Below are positions 11,100 through 22,125 of a stretch of DNA of 64,000 nucleotides, piece by piece (positions within the stretch are counted from its first letter, which is position 1; every line of letters starts with the position of its first letter). The position numbers and the translations under genes are program-made. The notes below the pieces were generated by a model. It was given only the letters and a program-made list of their open reading frames with translations. It was not told the DNA's origin and did not search any database. This DNA comes from Melampsora larici-populina 98AG31 (taxonomy: Eukaryota; Basidiomycota; Pucciniomycetes; Pucciniales; Melampsoraceae), in contig NW_006768811.1 in assembly GCF_000204055.1 (NCBI RefSeq), forward strand, positions 636,406 through 700,405. The letters run 5' to 3'.

Positions 11100-12810
11100 A
11101 CCAATCTATGACAAAGCTCAGCAACAACAAATATCACAGCAACAAAATTTCACTCGAGATACCACAATAACTATCCCTTTCAAACAACAACACTCTTTTG
11201 ATCAATGCTTCAACAATGTAAACCTCTCTTTTCTATCTTCCTTCCTTCTTCACTAAGCAAAATAAATAAAAAAACTAACGAGATCAATTTTAAACGGTCA
11301 GAATAACTAACAATGATTTTCTAATTCTTCGATAGGATGCACAAAAAACTCTTATACGCTCCCAAGGACGCAAAGACACAACCAAAACACTCAGACACAG
11401 ATCCAAACACCAATACAATGATCAAACACTAGCACGCTTTCAAGAAATAGCTCTCGAAACCCTTCAGAACACTTTTAGATGCAAACACTTTTAAAAAAAA
11501 ACACTTGATGATCCCTTGGATGGATCACAAAAAAGAAAAAACACACCAATTCCACAAAAACAAGACCAAAAAACGAGACCGATACATTTAAGAAAAAACC
11601 TCCTGATCACTCCCTCCTCCCTTTCCAATTTCGACTTCATCTCCGATCGGGCCTCTATGTTCAAATCACGACATCACCGGATTCACTTTGATTTTTGATT
11701 TAGTTTTATTTCAAAACAGCTAAGTACCCTGTTTTTACTGCTCATCCTTTTATTAACTTGTTCATGATCTGTGCTGACTCCCTTTTTTTTCTTTCTTTCA
11801 CTCATCTCTTCTCTCTAGTTGTTTAGATTTACCTCCAGGACCTCTCGATCGCACTCCATCCTCAATCTTCAGCTCGATCTTCACACCATCGATTTACAAT
11901 GTAAGTTTGATTTCTTTTCTCTTCTTCTACACTATCCCATCCTTGACTTTATGTATTTAGATTTCGATTTTGACATCATTTAAGTAAGTTTCTTTTCCCA
12001 TTCACTTCTTTGTTTGTTCTCATACTGACTCCTTTACCTCCTTTCTTTCTTTGTTTCAATATCTTTCCTTTCGCTTCTAGGTGACTATATGATTCATTGA
12101 AACAGAAACAAACTTCAATTGGACCCTTTTCCCGATTGATCTTGATTTCCTTTCATTCGCTCATTTCATTTCGATTCCAATGAACCAATCAAGATCACGC
12201 CATCTATCCACCTCATTCAATTTCGATTTCAGCTATACATCTTGAACTTGATGTCATCTTTTAGCTTTGGACCTCAAAATCGATCTCTTGCTTAATTAAT
12301 TCTTTCGATCTGGACCCTTGATTTTGATATTTTGAATCTAGAACATGCTTTGGTTAGCAAGACCCTCAAAATCAAACTTTTATTCTATTTTAATTTTGAT
12401 TCTGACTGTTGATCTCCTGCATCTTGTCTTCCCTTCACTCATCTTACTCTCAATCTAGCTCGATCTTGACCATATCTGAGGTTGATGGACTCTTTGGTCC
12501 CCAAATCAAGATTCTTCTTTAAACTTTTACTGACTCTTTTTCATTTAATTTATTCATTTCTTTCCTCGATCATCCTTTTAAGTACCCATCGACCGATCTC
12601 CACCTCACACAATTTGGTTTTAACTTCTTATCACCTCATCCCTCTCACCCCACACTGATTATTCCTTTTTTATCTTTGTCTCCTCCCTTATTCTCATCTC
12701 GTTTCTGATTTAAATTTGATTATGTATTTATTTATTTTAATTCCTTTTATCGACTTTATTTTAAATTCAACTATATAAAATGTTCTTTATTTAGTGTACT
12801 ATCTTTCAAT
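11100..12810 (+). other. Pyrimidine-rich non-coding segment inside the PIF element
   Basis: No open frame is conserved here. The stretch looks like a fungal gene leader: long TTTC/CTTC tracts and several intron-like pairs, for example a GTAAGT near 11900 followed by a TTTAG near 11960, and a GTAAGT near 11983 followed by a TTCTAG near 12080. It could be the element's own leader, or a captured host promoter and 5' UTR. I cannot tell which from the sequence. Confidence 0.35.
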
Positions 12811-13051
12811 ATGCTTCATAATATATAAATTGATATGTTAATTGAACTAAAAAACCGTGCAATCCTCAATCTGCTGAGCCTCAAGTTAGTCATGTGAGAG
12901 AATCTCGTTCCGATAAGTAAAGTAAAAGGTGAATGTTGATTGTAAGAAAATTTTAACACCAAAAAGCTCAGCCATAAAATGCTGAGCTGGACGTGGATCT
13001 GATCACCACAACGTACAGAAACACACCATTCCACTATTGTTGAAGCATACA

Positions 13052-13083
13052 CCATTCTGTACGGTACGTACTGTACAGAATGG
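13052..13083. promoter_or_regulatory. Palindrome upstream of the transposase
   Basis: CCATTCTGTAC faces GTACAGAATGG around a centre of alternating GTAC units, about 130 bp before the transposase ATG. It is flanked by two copies of TTCCACTATTGT, which resembles the TIR core CCACTATCGTT. A binding site for an element protein is a guess. Confidence 0.45.
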
Positions 13084-13209
13084 ACTCTGTTCCACTATTG
13101 TGCTTTCTGTGAAAAATCTGCAAAGTTCAAACTTTCACCAATCTTCACCGGTCTTCTTCAAATTCTCAATATTCAAGATTAAACGCAAACTAAACCCAAA
13201 TTATCCAAT

Positions 13210-14591
13210 ATGGACAATGATGATCCAATGTACAACTTGCAGATAAACAACCTGCTTTCAAACAGACTTTTGATCAATCACCTCCAGAGATTTCGCGAAG
13301 CCAATGAGGAAGATAATGATGAGGATTTTTTGGCTTTGGAATTGAATGAGGAACAGATGAATCAAGAACAAAAGCACCAAAGAAAAAGGATAAAGCGCGA
13401 TAGACAGGAAGCTCATGACCGTCTCATGAAAAATTATTTTAATGAGAATCCACGATTCGATAATGAAACTTTCCAGAGACGCTTCAGAATGAGTAGAGAC
13501 AGATTTCTGGATATCTGTCGCAAGCTTGAAGCCCATGACATCTTTTGGGTTCAGAGATACGTATGTATCTTGTTGTTTTACTTCATGAACTGTTCATTTT
13601 GTTTATAATTTCTTTTGCCCATATAGGACTGCTGCCTTCAGCTGGGTCTATCTACTTTACAAAAGGCTACATGTGCGATACGCCAACTGGCTTATGGAGT
13701 CTCAGCGGACATCATTGATGAATTTGTTGCAATTGGAGAGACAACCGCAATCCTTTGTTTGAAAAAGTTTGTTCAAGGAGTAATCGAGATCTTTGGACCT
13801 GAATATCTTCGACCTCCAAGACCAGATGAACTTGAGAAGATCACCAAGGAGTATGAGGAACGAGGATTTCCAGGATGCAAAGGTTCTATTGACGGGATGC
13901 ACTGGGTATGGAAAAACTGTCCTACTGGTTGGGCAGGACACTTTCAAGGAAAAGAAAAGAAAGCAACGATTGTCTTGGAAGCTGTTGCATCCAAGAGCAC
14001 TCGCATATGGCATGCCTTCTTTGGTGTACCTGGATCTCTGAATGATATCAATGTTTTGAATCAATCACCTCTCTTTAATGATTTTCTACGTGGTAAGTTT
14101 TTATTCAAAGAAAAATTATTGTAAAAAAACTGACAAACATTTAAATAGGTCGAGATGAAAAGATGAAATTTGAGGTCAACAACAACAAGTATGAACGTGG
14201 TTATTACCTTGCTGATGGCATATACCCAACATGGCCTGTGTTGATCAAAACAATCAATAAGCCACAAGACGCTGCTTCAGTCTATTATGCAACACAGCAA
14301 GAGTCGGCTTGAAAGGATATCAAACGATCTCTCGGTGGCCTCCAAGCGGCATGGCACATCATAGCTGTACCCTGCAGGCTTTGGAAACTACACGATATAC
14401 GTAGAATCATGTACGCATGTATAGTGCTACATAATATGAATGTGGAAGACCGCAAAGTTAAGGTTCCACATATTGATGACTTCCCAACCAACACTGAGAT
14501 TATTCCAAATCATCACAATCCTGGAGTAAGACTCACTTCTGAGGTGTTGATGTCAAACTACATTGATTTACGAGATGCTGATCTGCATTGA
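13210..14591 (+). pseudogene. PIF/Harbinger DDE transposase, inactivated
   Basis: HARBI1-like nuclease that would cut at the element ends. Exons 13210-13560, 13627-14092 and 14149-14591 join in frame. The first conserved block reads KGSIDGMHW (first Asp) and the second GVPGSLNDINVLNQSP (second Asp). The third block normally reads like QESARKDIERAFG; here it reads QESA, then TGA at 14310-14312, then KDIKRSLGGLQAAW. So the Arg codon has become a stop and the Glu expected as third catalytic residue is Lys. Downstream of the stop the frame stays open to DLRDADLH, with the usual RRIMYACIVLHNM segment. The two changes look like CGA to TGA and GAA to AAA, both transitions. Translation would give a protein lacking the last 93 codons and the third acidic residue. 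Confidence 0.9.
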
Positions 14592-14930
14592 CATCTGATG
14601 AACAACCTGAAAATCCACAACTGGGTGACTCCAGGGGGGGCATGAACGGATCCAGAAATTATGTAAAGACTCAAATTTCTTTTATTCATTGCTGGTCTAT
14701 ACAAACTATCACGAATGAAATGATCAAAAATTGGAGGTCACAAAAACAATCTTGAAATGATAACAATTGAAATCGATAACAAGTTTTTGAAATGATGAAA
14801 AGTGTAAATTGAAAAAAAAACCTCCACATCTTATTGAAGACCAACTTTGGTTCTTTGAAAATTCTTTGAAGATGGCAAGACGATAATATCTGGTAGGAAT
14901 TGAGATGAAATTCTTATTGATTTGAGTTGA

Positions 14931-16037
14931 CTACCCAAGTAGAACAACATTAGAACCATGACAAAATGATAAGAATTGAACACATTTTGAAGAAGATCCT
15001 TGATGATTTGAGTGGACTACTTGAGTACTAGTGGAAGGAGCCAAAGTGGAAGAAGTCGATGGAGGAGCCATTTCATATTTTTCCTTCAAATGGCGCTGCA
15101 TCAATTGAAGTACTTCTTTGGCGACAGGTGTGACACAACTATCTTCTGAAATCATTAAAACCTTGAGTTCATTGACTTGGACCAAGCTTGCTTTGGCTTC
15201 AGCATTGGCTTGAGCCAATTGCTTGGTTAGCTCGTTTGACTCTTCAATTGCCTTCACTAGACGTTCAGCTAACTCATTGGACCGGATGAGATGCTCTTCA
15301 CGTTCTAATTCAAGTTCTGCAGCCTTTGCATCCTTCGCATCCTGAATTCGTCGGCGTTTGGTTTTCTTGTTTCCCTCAGGGCAAGGAGGCGTAGAGGCGC
15401 GAGGCGTGCTGACACCTGAATCGACTACTGAGTTGCTTGAGGGGATGTTGCTGGCAATCAACATGGCTAGAGGACCTGGTGCAGGACGTGGAGTCATCCA
15501 CTTCGGACAGGTGGAAAGGATTCTCCAAGCTGCGAGGGATTTGAAGCGTCCTCGGTTGCTGGTCTCGTCGTACCTCTTGATGGCGAGTTCAGGCCAATTG
15601 GTCTGCACAGTACCACTGGGAGGATTGTTTTCAATCTGAGACATGATGCCGGAAAACTTGATTGTAGCTGTCTTCAAAGAGGCCCACCTACATAACAATA
15701 GATAGATGAAATCAGTTTAATTGACTGGAATCATGAAAGATTGAACAAGATCTACAAAAACTACTTACTTGATCTTGACTGAATTAAAATCTCGGTATTC
15801 AAAAGGGGAGGTGTCATTGAAACAATCGGTGAGTTTTTGCGTAAATTCCTCGCCAGTCTGATTGGTGCCGACCTCAGGTTGCTGGCTGACGTGGAGGAAA
15901 GCCTCAGCTAGCGTGACTTCTTCCGCAGTAGACCAGTTGTTAGACTTGTTGTTTTTTTTTTCTTTTGATTTTTTATTGTTTTCTTTTTGATCGTTTTCTT
16001 TGTTGTTGGGGTTGATAATTTCAATCGATGAATCCAT
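14931..16037 (-). CDS. PIF/Harbinger second protein, Myb/SANT-like with coiled coil
   Basis: PIF elements encode a second protein that carries a Myb/SANT-like domain and helps the nuclease reach the ends in the nucleus. The start MDSSIEIINPN at 16035-16037 is followed by a lysine/asparagine-rich stretch that could act as a nuclear signal. Then comes the domain NNWSTAEEVTLAEAFLHVSQ, with later conserved aromatic positions WASLK and AAWRILSTCPKW. The two exons join near 15690-15775 to give NSVKIKWASLK. A KKTKRRR basic patch and a long Glu/Ala-rich coiled coil (AELELEREEHL and onward) fill the C-terminal half. The frame is intact, unlike the transposase. It converges on the transposase gene, with about 340 bp between them. 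Confidence 0.82.
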
Positions 16038-16129
16038 GTTGATTTGATGAATGTGAGTGATGCGAGTTTGATTTGAATTCAATGATCAAAGTTGAAAAAG
16101 TTGAAGAATGAGACAGATTGAAATAGAAT

Positions 16130-16191
16130 AAGATAGCAAATTGATGACTTGTGGTGTGTCGAAATAGCAAGTTGATGACTTGTGGTGTGTC
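16130..16191. repeat. Two tandem 31-bp units
   Basis: Two 31-bp units sharing TTGATGACTTGTGGTGTGTC lie side by side near the right end of the PIF element, just upstream of its second gene. Confidence 0.8.
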
Positions 16192-16227
16192 TTGCCCTGG
16201 TAGGTCAAGCAAAATCGGTAGATATCA

Positions 16228-16269
16228 ATTCGGCAGAGGTCCAGCAAATTTGCTTGACCTCTACCGAAT
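16228..16269. repeat. Loop-free 42-bp hairpin in the PIF right end
   Basis: A 21-bp arm (ATTCGGCAGAGGTCCAGCAA plus one base) meets its inverted partner directly, with two mismatches. It lies about 115 bp inside the right end and may be a subterminal binding site. Confidence 0.7.
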
Positions 16270-16359
16270 TTTTGCCGAATCAGTAGGTACCAATGCATGA
16301 TTTGGACACGATTGGGGATTTTGGCCTTCTGTACGGTAAAATTTGCTGTACCGAGGCCG

Positions 16360-16384
16360 TTTACAGAAACGATAGTGGATGCTC
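16360..16384 (-). repeat. Right terminal inverted repeat of the PIF element
   Basis: On the minus strand it reads GAGCATCCACTATCGTTTC, like the left end, and is followed on the plus strand by the TAA copy at 16385-16387. Confidence 0.92.
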
Positions 16385-16646
16385 TAATATGTGTATGTAT
16401 GCAGATTCCAGATACCTACAGCACAAGTACGGTACAAATGAGCTGGGTGAAGTGAATTGGAAAGATGTACTGATCAGCATACAAGAGATATGATGACTGT
16501 GATGTTGGAAAGAAACTCACCACAAACAAAAGTACAAAGGACATACCGTTGTTTTCTGGATATAAAGATGTTGGGACTAGAAAAGCACATGATGAGATTT
16601 CAGTGAAGTAAAAATGAAGATATCCATCTAATATGTCAAGATTGGC

Positions 16647-17104
16647 TTACAGGGAGGGATGGTGCTGGCAAGCGTACAACAGCTGAGCCACCCAAATGGA
16701 ACAAGCGCCTTGCGGGTGTAAGACTCTCGAGTAAGTCTTCACTAAAAGGGGGCACAGAGCGTGGAGATCAACACGTAATCTAAAACCCAAAAATATATTT
16801 CCTAATGACACAGAACTAGCTCCGTCCAAAGAGTGTTTGGTCAAGAACAATCAGATCACAACTCTAACAAGAATAGAAAAGAGAGAAACAGATAGAGAGA
16901 GAGATAAATGAAATATGACGATGCTCACCTAGCTCCGTCCAAAGAGTGTTCGGTGAAGAAGAAATCGTCTGGAGCTAGGGCAAGTTCACTACTATATCTT
17001 GGACCTGTCTATAACCATAATGTGTGTATGCCTGTCTCTATGTAACCCTTACAGCGGGCAAGTTGCCTCTTCCATTCACAAGACTGGACAGGATAATTAG
17101 ACAT
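16647..17104 (-). CDS. Possible small gene of unknown function
   Basis: Three exons (17104-17053, 17004-16929, 16815-16647) join in frame from MSNYPVQSCEWKRQLARC, through PRYSSELALAPDDFFFTEHS, to a C-terminus ending YACQHHPSL, 98 residues in all. I recognise no domain. The second intron is odd: a 32-bp copy of the preceding exon end forms its 3' end. The gene is supported only by splice signals and frame, so it may be an artefact or a remnant. Confidence 0.3.
16816..16847. repeat. 32-bp repeat, intron copy
   Basis: CTAGCTCCGTCCAAAGAGTG and the next 12 bases recur at 16929-16960 with two mismatches, 113 bp away. This copy ends exactly at the possible acceptor of the small gene at 16647-17104. 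Confidence 0.85.
16929..16960. repeat. 32-bp repeat, exon copy
   Basis: Partner of the copy at 16816-16847. It forms the 3' end of the possible second exon, directly before the GTGAGC donor. Confidence 0.85.
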
Positions 17105-17799
17105 TTTGAGTGTGGAATTTTGAGAGAAGATGAAAAATTGTAGGAAAATTGAAAAGATGTATAGTTTGGAAGGCGGAGTGATGAGTTGTGGGGCAGTGAA
17201 GTTTCGGGGAATAAAGGAACACAAAGCAGGCCTAGTATTTATATCTTACCGTCACCTGCAGGCCGACGTCCGCTAGTCAACGTTGACTTGGGCCAGATTA
17301 AAGGAGTCCTGCAATCTTGAGTAGATTCATTCTTGGACGACCGCTAGGCAAAAATGGCCCAGCTTCAGGGCAGGAAAGAACTCCTGCCATATTCAGTAAA
17401 TCTCTCATTGTTCCCTGATTGTCTATCAGTATCAGTCCATCTCGCAGCTCTCCCTTGTATCACAAAACCTCAAATTCATAGTTATAGTATACACCACAGG
17501 GTAGTTGCGGCGTCAATTCCACATTGCCATTTGGCTCTATAGTGGTTCACGTGGCATTCACGAGAGGCAAGTCACGTTGCGACTGCAATCCATGAACCAC
17601 ATGGGTTTCACAGTACCACCCAGGTGGTAGCACTGTGAACACCACAGCGCTTCACTGGAAACTCACCATCCACTCAGGTGGTGGTGTGGTTGCATTCAAC
17701 CAGGTGGGCGTACCACAATAGGCCACCACATAGCATTAACATGGGCGTCACACAATTGCGACGTCGCTTGGCATACAATACCATTGAAAAAAAACTCCC

Positions 17800-17822
17800 G
17801 ACCAATCCGGATCGGATTGGTC
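17800..17822. repeat. 23-bp palindrome
   Basis: GACCAATCCG and CGGATTGGTC pair perfectly around a GAT centre. No gene is close by. Confidence 0.7.
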
Positions 17823-18438
17823 AGGAGCATGGGCTAACCAGGGTAAAAACTTGAAAGACGCAAATAAATTACTCCCTCAGGAGATCAGGAAGTAAGGAAA
17901 CACGCTCAAAGTGATAGAACATCTTTTTAATCTTGATACAATTCCCTACTACTGTTCTACAATTAGTTCAATCAGCTTCCCTTTGATATCTTGTTCATAA
18001 ATATCTACTGATATGTGAAAAAATGTGAGTGAAGAAGATACAAACAAATCAATGGTCGACTAGATATGAGATAGACAAAAGTTTGGTCATAGATTCAACT
18101 GATATCTACTACACTGGTTAATACTTGAGATGACAGAGTTCAAGTGAGTTGAAAGAAGTACAGCAGATAGGAAATACAATTATAAACAATCTTGATGTGA
18201 GAACGATATGTACATGGAAAAGATCAAAGAACGTCTTTAGAACAAGTCAATAATCACCAAGATGATCTACAAATAGTGAAGGATGACTCGATATATAGAA
18301 AGAAGTGTGAAGGATGTTTGATATTGATGATGAACGAGAGGTTGAACTTGAAGTTCGAACGGTTTTTATACTAAAAAATTGATTGATGTCATGAATGACA
18401 TCATATCGTGACGTGAGCACTGGAACCTCGGTCAACTC

Positions 18439-18490
18439 CACAGCACATGACAGATCATTTATTACACAGCACATGACAGATCATTTATTA
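18439..18490. repeat. Tandem 26-bp duplication
   Basis: Two identical 26-bp units beginning CACAGCACATGACAGATCAT stand directly side by side. Confidence 0.9.
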
Positions 18491-19380
18491 CACTCCATCT
18501 TGCTCACAATGTAGTCTTGAGTGGAATACTTGTGTGGTTATGAGGCAGTGTGCACTGTGGCTACGATGAGGTCCTCAGGTGATCTCATGGTGGCAAGAGC
18601 TGATGCCATATTCATGCGGCAATCGATGTGGCAAATGTGAATCTATTCACCACGGTTTGTGATCTGATGGCAGTGCGATCCTGCTGCTGCTGGCTGCAAC
18701 AGTGAGACGATGCGGGTGGAGCTTGCAAAGCTATCACGTGGCGGATTATGGATAGCCATCTGAGACTCAAGTTGAATCTCTGTGAAACTCACTCAACCTT
18801 TGACCGTACCCCGGCAGCACTTTTTTGCTCAAAGGCTGCCCGGTGGTGTAGAGGTAATTAAAGTGAGGTGTTTATCGACCCTGACTGCCTTGTGACGAAA
18901 TACATACATCATCACTCTACGTTTGACTTTGAGGATGTATATTTGAAGATATATATTACTTCATATTTTTCTTTGAACTTCTTGAGCGATTTCTTGGAAC
19001 CGATTCCATGAAGGATGCAAGGAGACAAGTTCATTGTGAGATTTTGGCAGTTGACCATTTCAGAGGTTTTAACTGGAGTGGTGTGAAAAGATGGGTTATT
19101 GATAATTTGATGTAGAGGTGATCATGGGTTTAGACAGACTCGAATACGTCAGCGCGTTTCGATTGATTTGGAATCCAATAAACCAGATCAGAAGAACCAA
19201 TCCATCAAATCACCCCACCACCACCACCACCACACTCAAATCATAATCCATCAGAACAACATCCTGGCAGATTCAAAACCAAAAACAAATTCCAACAAAC
19301 GATTGTTTTCCAACGAAGATCCCACAACTTCATCCACCGAAACGTGTTTACCTAAAAAAATCAAAACAAATCATCCTACG

Positions 19381-21003
19381 ATGGAAATCGATTTAGATCC
19401 CACTCAATTTATTTTACAAACAATTGATCAATTACCAACCGAAATAAAACCAATCTATGAATCATTTCTTGATCTTTATCAACGAAAGTAAGTTTTAATA
19501 ATCCAGTCTTAGTTTTTGAAAATTCAGTTGACTTACTTTTTTTTTTGGATGGGGTTTTCTTGGCGGGGGGGTTGAATGTAGACTTTGGTATCAACTTACA
19601 ACTTCGATTTTAGAGTTTTTAAATTTACCGATATCTTTTCCGTACCAGATTTCTTTGTATAATGGGTTTATAAAAGATTTTGAGAATAAGATTAATTCAC
19701 TTAAGTTAGTTGAGATCGCCGTCACTGTTTCTCAACAATACACCGGTAAGTCTCTTTACCCCTTTTGATATGTGAATGTGTGGAAAGACGAATCATACTG
19801 AAACATTGATTTTTTTTCAGATCCAAGTGAAGCACTTGAATTCTTATCATCCCTAGCAACAAAACTAAAACCGATCCCACTAAAAGATGAAGAAAAACGA
19901 ATGAAAGTGAAACCGAATGAATTACAAACCGATCCAGAAGCCTATGTGCTTTCACGAATGTCAGCTGCTCATTTTTGTTTATTGTTAGGTCAAACTAAAG
20001 AAACCGAATTAGCCATGAATGAGTGTCGTAAGATCTTAGATAAACTTGATACTGTTGATACTTCAGTTAGAGCTGGGTTTTATAGAGTTTCAGGTGATTA
20101 TTATAAAGTGAGTGGATCGTTATAGGTGATTACTTTTCCATCAAACTAAACCTGTTTTTTTTCTTTTCTTTTTCTCTTTAGTGGGAAGCAGCATATGCAT
20201 CGTATTATAAAACTTCATTACTTTATTTAGCTTGTTTACCTAATGTGAATGTAGATTTAAGTTTAGAAAGTCGGATTCAAAGAGCCCATGATCTAGGTCT
20301 AGCAGCTCTGTTAGGTGATACGATTTACAATTTCGGAGAACTTTTACAACATCCGATCTTAGATTCCTTAAACAATACACCATACGAATGGATCAAGTCT
20401 CTATTGTTTGCATTTAATGATGGTCATCTAGGCGTCTTTGAATCTTTGACACCAAAGTTTCCAGAAGAGGTGAGTGAGGTCAATCATCTTTTGTAGTTTG
20501 ATCGGATTGGAAGATTCATCATGAATGGTTTTCTTTTCTTTTGGATCAATTTGTTTGTAGCCTATCTTACAGAATTCATATCCGTTTATGAGACAAAAGA
20601 TTTGTTTGATGGCATTGATTGATGCGGTCTTTAGAAGGAATGTAACCGATCGGATCATTCCTTTTACAACGATTGCATCAGAAACCAAGTTACCGGTGAA
20701 TGAAGTTGAACATTTAGTGATGAAAGCTTTAAGGTATGTGATTGATTCCCTTTTTCTCTTGACTGATTTCTTTTTTTTTCAGAAAGAGACTGATGAGAAA
20801 AGAAATGAATTAGTTTGGGATTAGTTAAAGGTTCGTTGGATCAGGTTTCAGGTACAGCTAAGATTACGTGGGTTCAACCTAGAGTCTTGAGTCGAAGTCA
20901 GATTGAAGGATTGAAAGTGAAATTAGATGAATGGACTAATCGAGTGATGAAAGTAGGTGAACATGCTCATGATCATGGTGGGACTGAGATTTTGGTTTCG
21001 TAG
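19381..21003 (+). CDS. RPN9: 26S proteasome lid subunit Rpn9 (PSMD13)
   Basis: Structural PCI-domain subunit of the proteasome lid. Six exons (19381-19487, 19582-19745, 19821-20107, 20182-20469, 20561-20733, 20814-21003) sum to 402 residues, close to the 393 of yeast Rpn9. The start MEIDLDPTQFILQTIDQLP is the only in-frame ATG at the front; the open stretch before it has none. The N-terminal helical repeats include LWYQLTTSILEF and VRAGFYRVSGDYYKWEAAYA. The C-terminal PCI winged helix carries LVKGSLDQVSGTAKITWVQP, the Rpn9 signature, and the protein ends HDHGGTEILVS. The last acceptor used must be TAG at 20811-20813; an upstream CAG after a pyrimidine tract would truncate the protein. Confidence 0.95.
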
Positions 21004-21726
21004 AGAGAGAGAAACAAAAAAAATTAGAAATACTTTGTTTTTGGTTTTGGTATTTTTGAAGTTTATGATTTGGTCCTTTTTTGATATATGAGGTTTGAAA
21101 TTCATTATATATGGTTCATGAGATTGGGTGATGTGAATTATGGTTCTTTGTTTTGATAAGATTGATAAGATTAGTTTGAATGGAATTAAGGTTTCATGAA
21201 TTTTTATTGATTGGTTGTTTACTGAGTATCATCAATGGTTTTTTGATGTTCATAAGAGTGAATGAAAAAAGATTTGTAAAGACTTTGTTGTTTCAGTTAT
21301 GGGTTATGATCATGATTATAATCTAGCAAAAGATTGATTTCTTATTCAAAACAAGAAAAGAAGCATTTGATTCAAATTGATTCTTAAGAGTATCATTGAG
21401 TTTATCTAAGAATATCCATCAACATGTAATTTATCATGAGAATTTGAAAGATTGAATGGTACAATGGGAAATCAAACAAAATCTTCACACTGGTATTTCT
21501 TCATTTATCATTTTTATTGTTTCATTTCCAGACTTTGTTTTACAAAATTCTCACTGAAAACTTCATTACAACCAATATACATCTTACATCAACGTGAGTA
21601 CATAGATAGAAAGCAAGAAATCCTTTTAGTCTTTTTTATAGGGTATAGCATATATTGATACCTTTGTAGAAGAAGATTGATGATGAGAGTTGAGATCTTC
21701 AAGGATCGAGATTTGGAAGGTGATCA
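21004..21726. other. Intergenic, no gene seen
   Basis: AT-rich RPN9 3' flank up to the left end of the inverted duplication. Nothing with coding support. Confidence 0.45.
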
Positions 21727-22125
21727 GTACAGCTATTCACGAAATTCGTGTCCTGTTCGCACTTTTTTTTTCTTTCCCCCCCCCCCAAATACAGCTGACG
21801 CGCAGCGCAGCAAACCTGTATCACACCGTGGATTTGGTCAACCCCGAACCCCGCGGGCCACTTCCTCCCTCTTCCTCCCTCTGATTCTGTGCTCGCCACG
21901 TTGCGAATTTTCACACCCAATCCGTGATCATGATCGATCCCTACCAACTTATCTACTCCACTCTCCTTCAATTCACATACGAATCACAAACTGGGAATCA
22001 AGTTAGTAAGTGGATATAAACTTCCTTGAAAAGCTATTATCATCGGTCTGAATTCTGGTTCTGATGTGTTTGTAATCTTTTTTCTTTGAGGTTATGGAAG
22101 AATATAGTCACTGGTTCATGTCACT
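21727..22125 (+). repeat. Inverted duplication, left arm
   Basis: Reads TACAGCTATTCACGAAATTC and onward, matching the minus strand of 23060-24053. It includes a C-run at 21777-21786 and the intron-like segment GTAAGTGGATATAAACTTCC. Against the other arm it lacks a 389-bp MITE and a middle part of about 220 bp that holds a coding-like exon. Confidence 0.8.

Larger units (their letters stand above)
10455..16384. mobile_element. Full-length PIF/Harbinger DNA transposon (5,930 bp)
   Basis: Both ends read GAGCATCCACTATCGTTTC inward and are then followed by A or T and GTAAA. The element is flanked by the direct repeat TAA (10452-10454 and 16385-16387), as expected for PIF/Harbinger, which duplicates TWA. 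It carries the two usual genes in tail-to-tail order: a DDE nuclease on the plus strand (13210-14591) and a Myb/SANT-like partner on the minus strand (14931-16037). The left 2.7 kb is long and non-coding and contains a nested foldback element (10813-10974). The transposase has a stop codon, so this copy needs outside help to move. Confidence 0.93.
17105..19380. other. Repeat-rich intergenic stretch, no supported gene
   Basis: From 17540 to 17760 short CCACC/GGTGG blocks recur, one pair forming a hairpin near 17610-17640 (CACAGTACCACC facing GGTGGTAGCACTGTG). A 23-bp palindrome lies at 17800-17822 and a tandem 26-bp pair at 18439-18490. Related GTGG-rich sequence returns at 18530-18780. A decayed transposon is likely but I cannot name it. 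The in-frame stretch from 19168 upstream of RPN9 lacks an ATG and is best read as its 5' leader. Confidence 0.45.

Noticed and set aside
18830..18870. tRNA-like string GGTGGTGTAGAGG
   Set aside because: No acceptor stem, anticodon arm or T-loop pairing could be built around it.
19168..19380. N-terminal extension of RPN9 with a His run
   Set aside because: The extension opens with TTG, has no in-frame ATG, and Rpn9 homology begins at the ATG at 19381.
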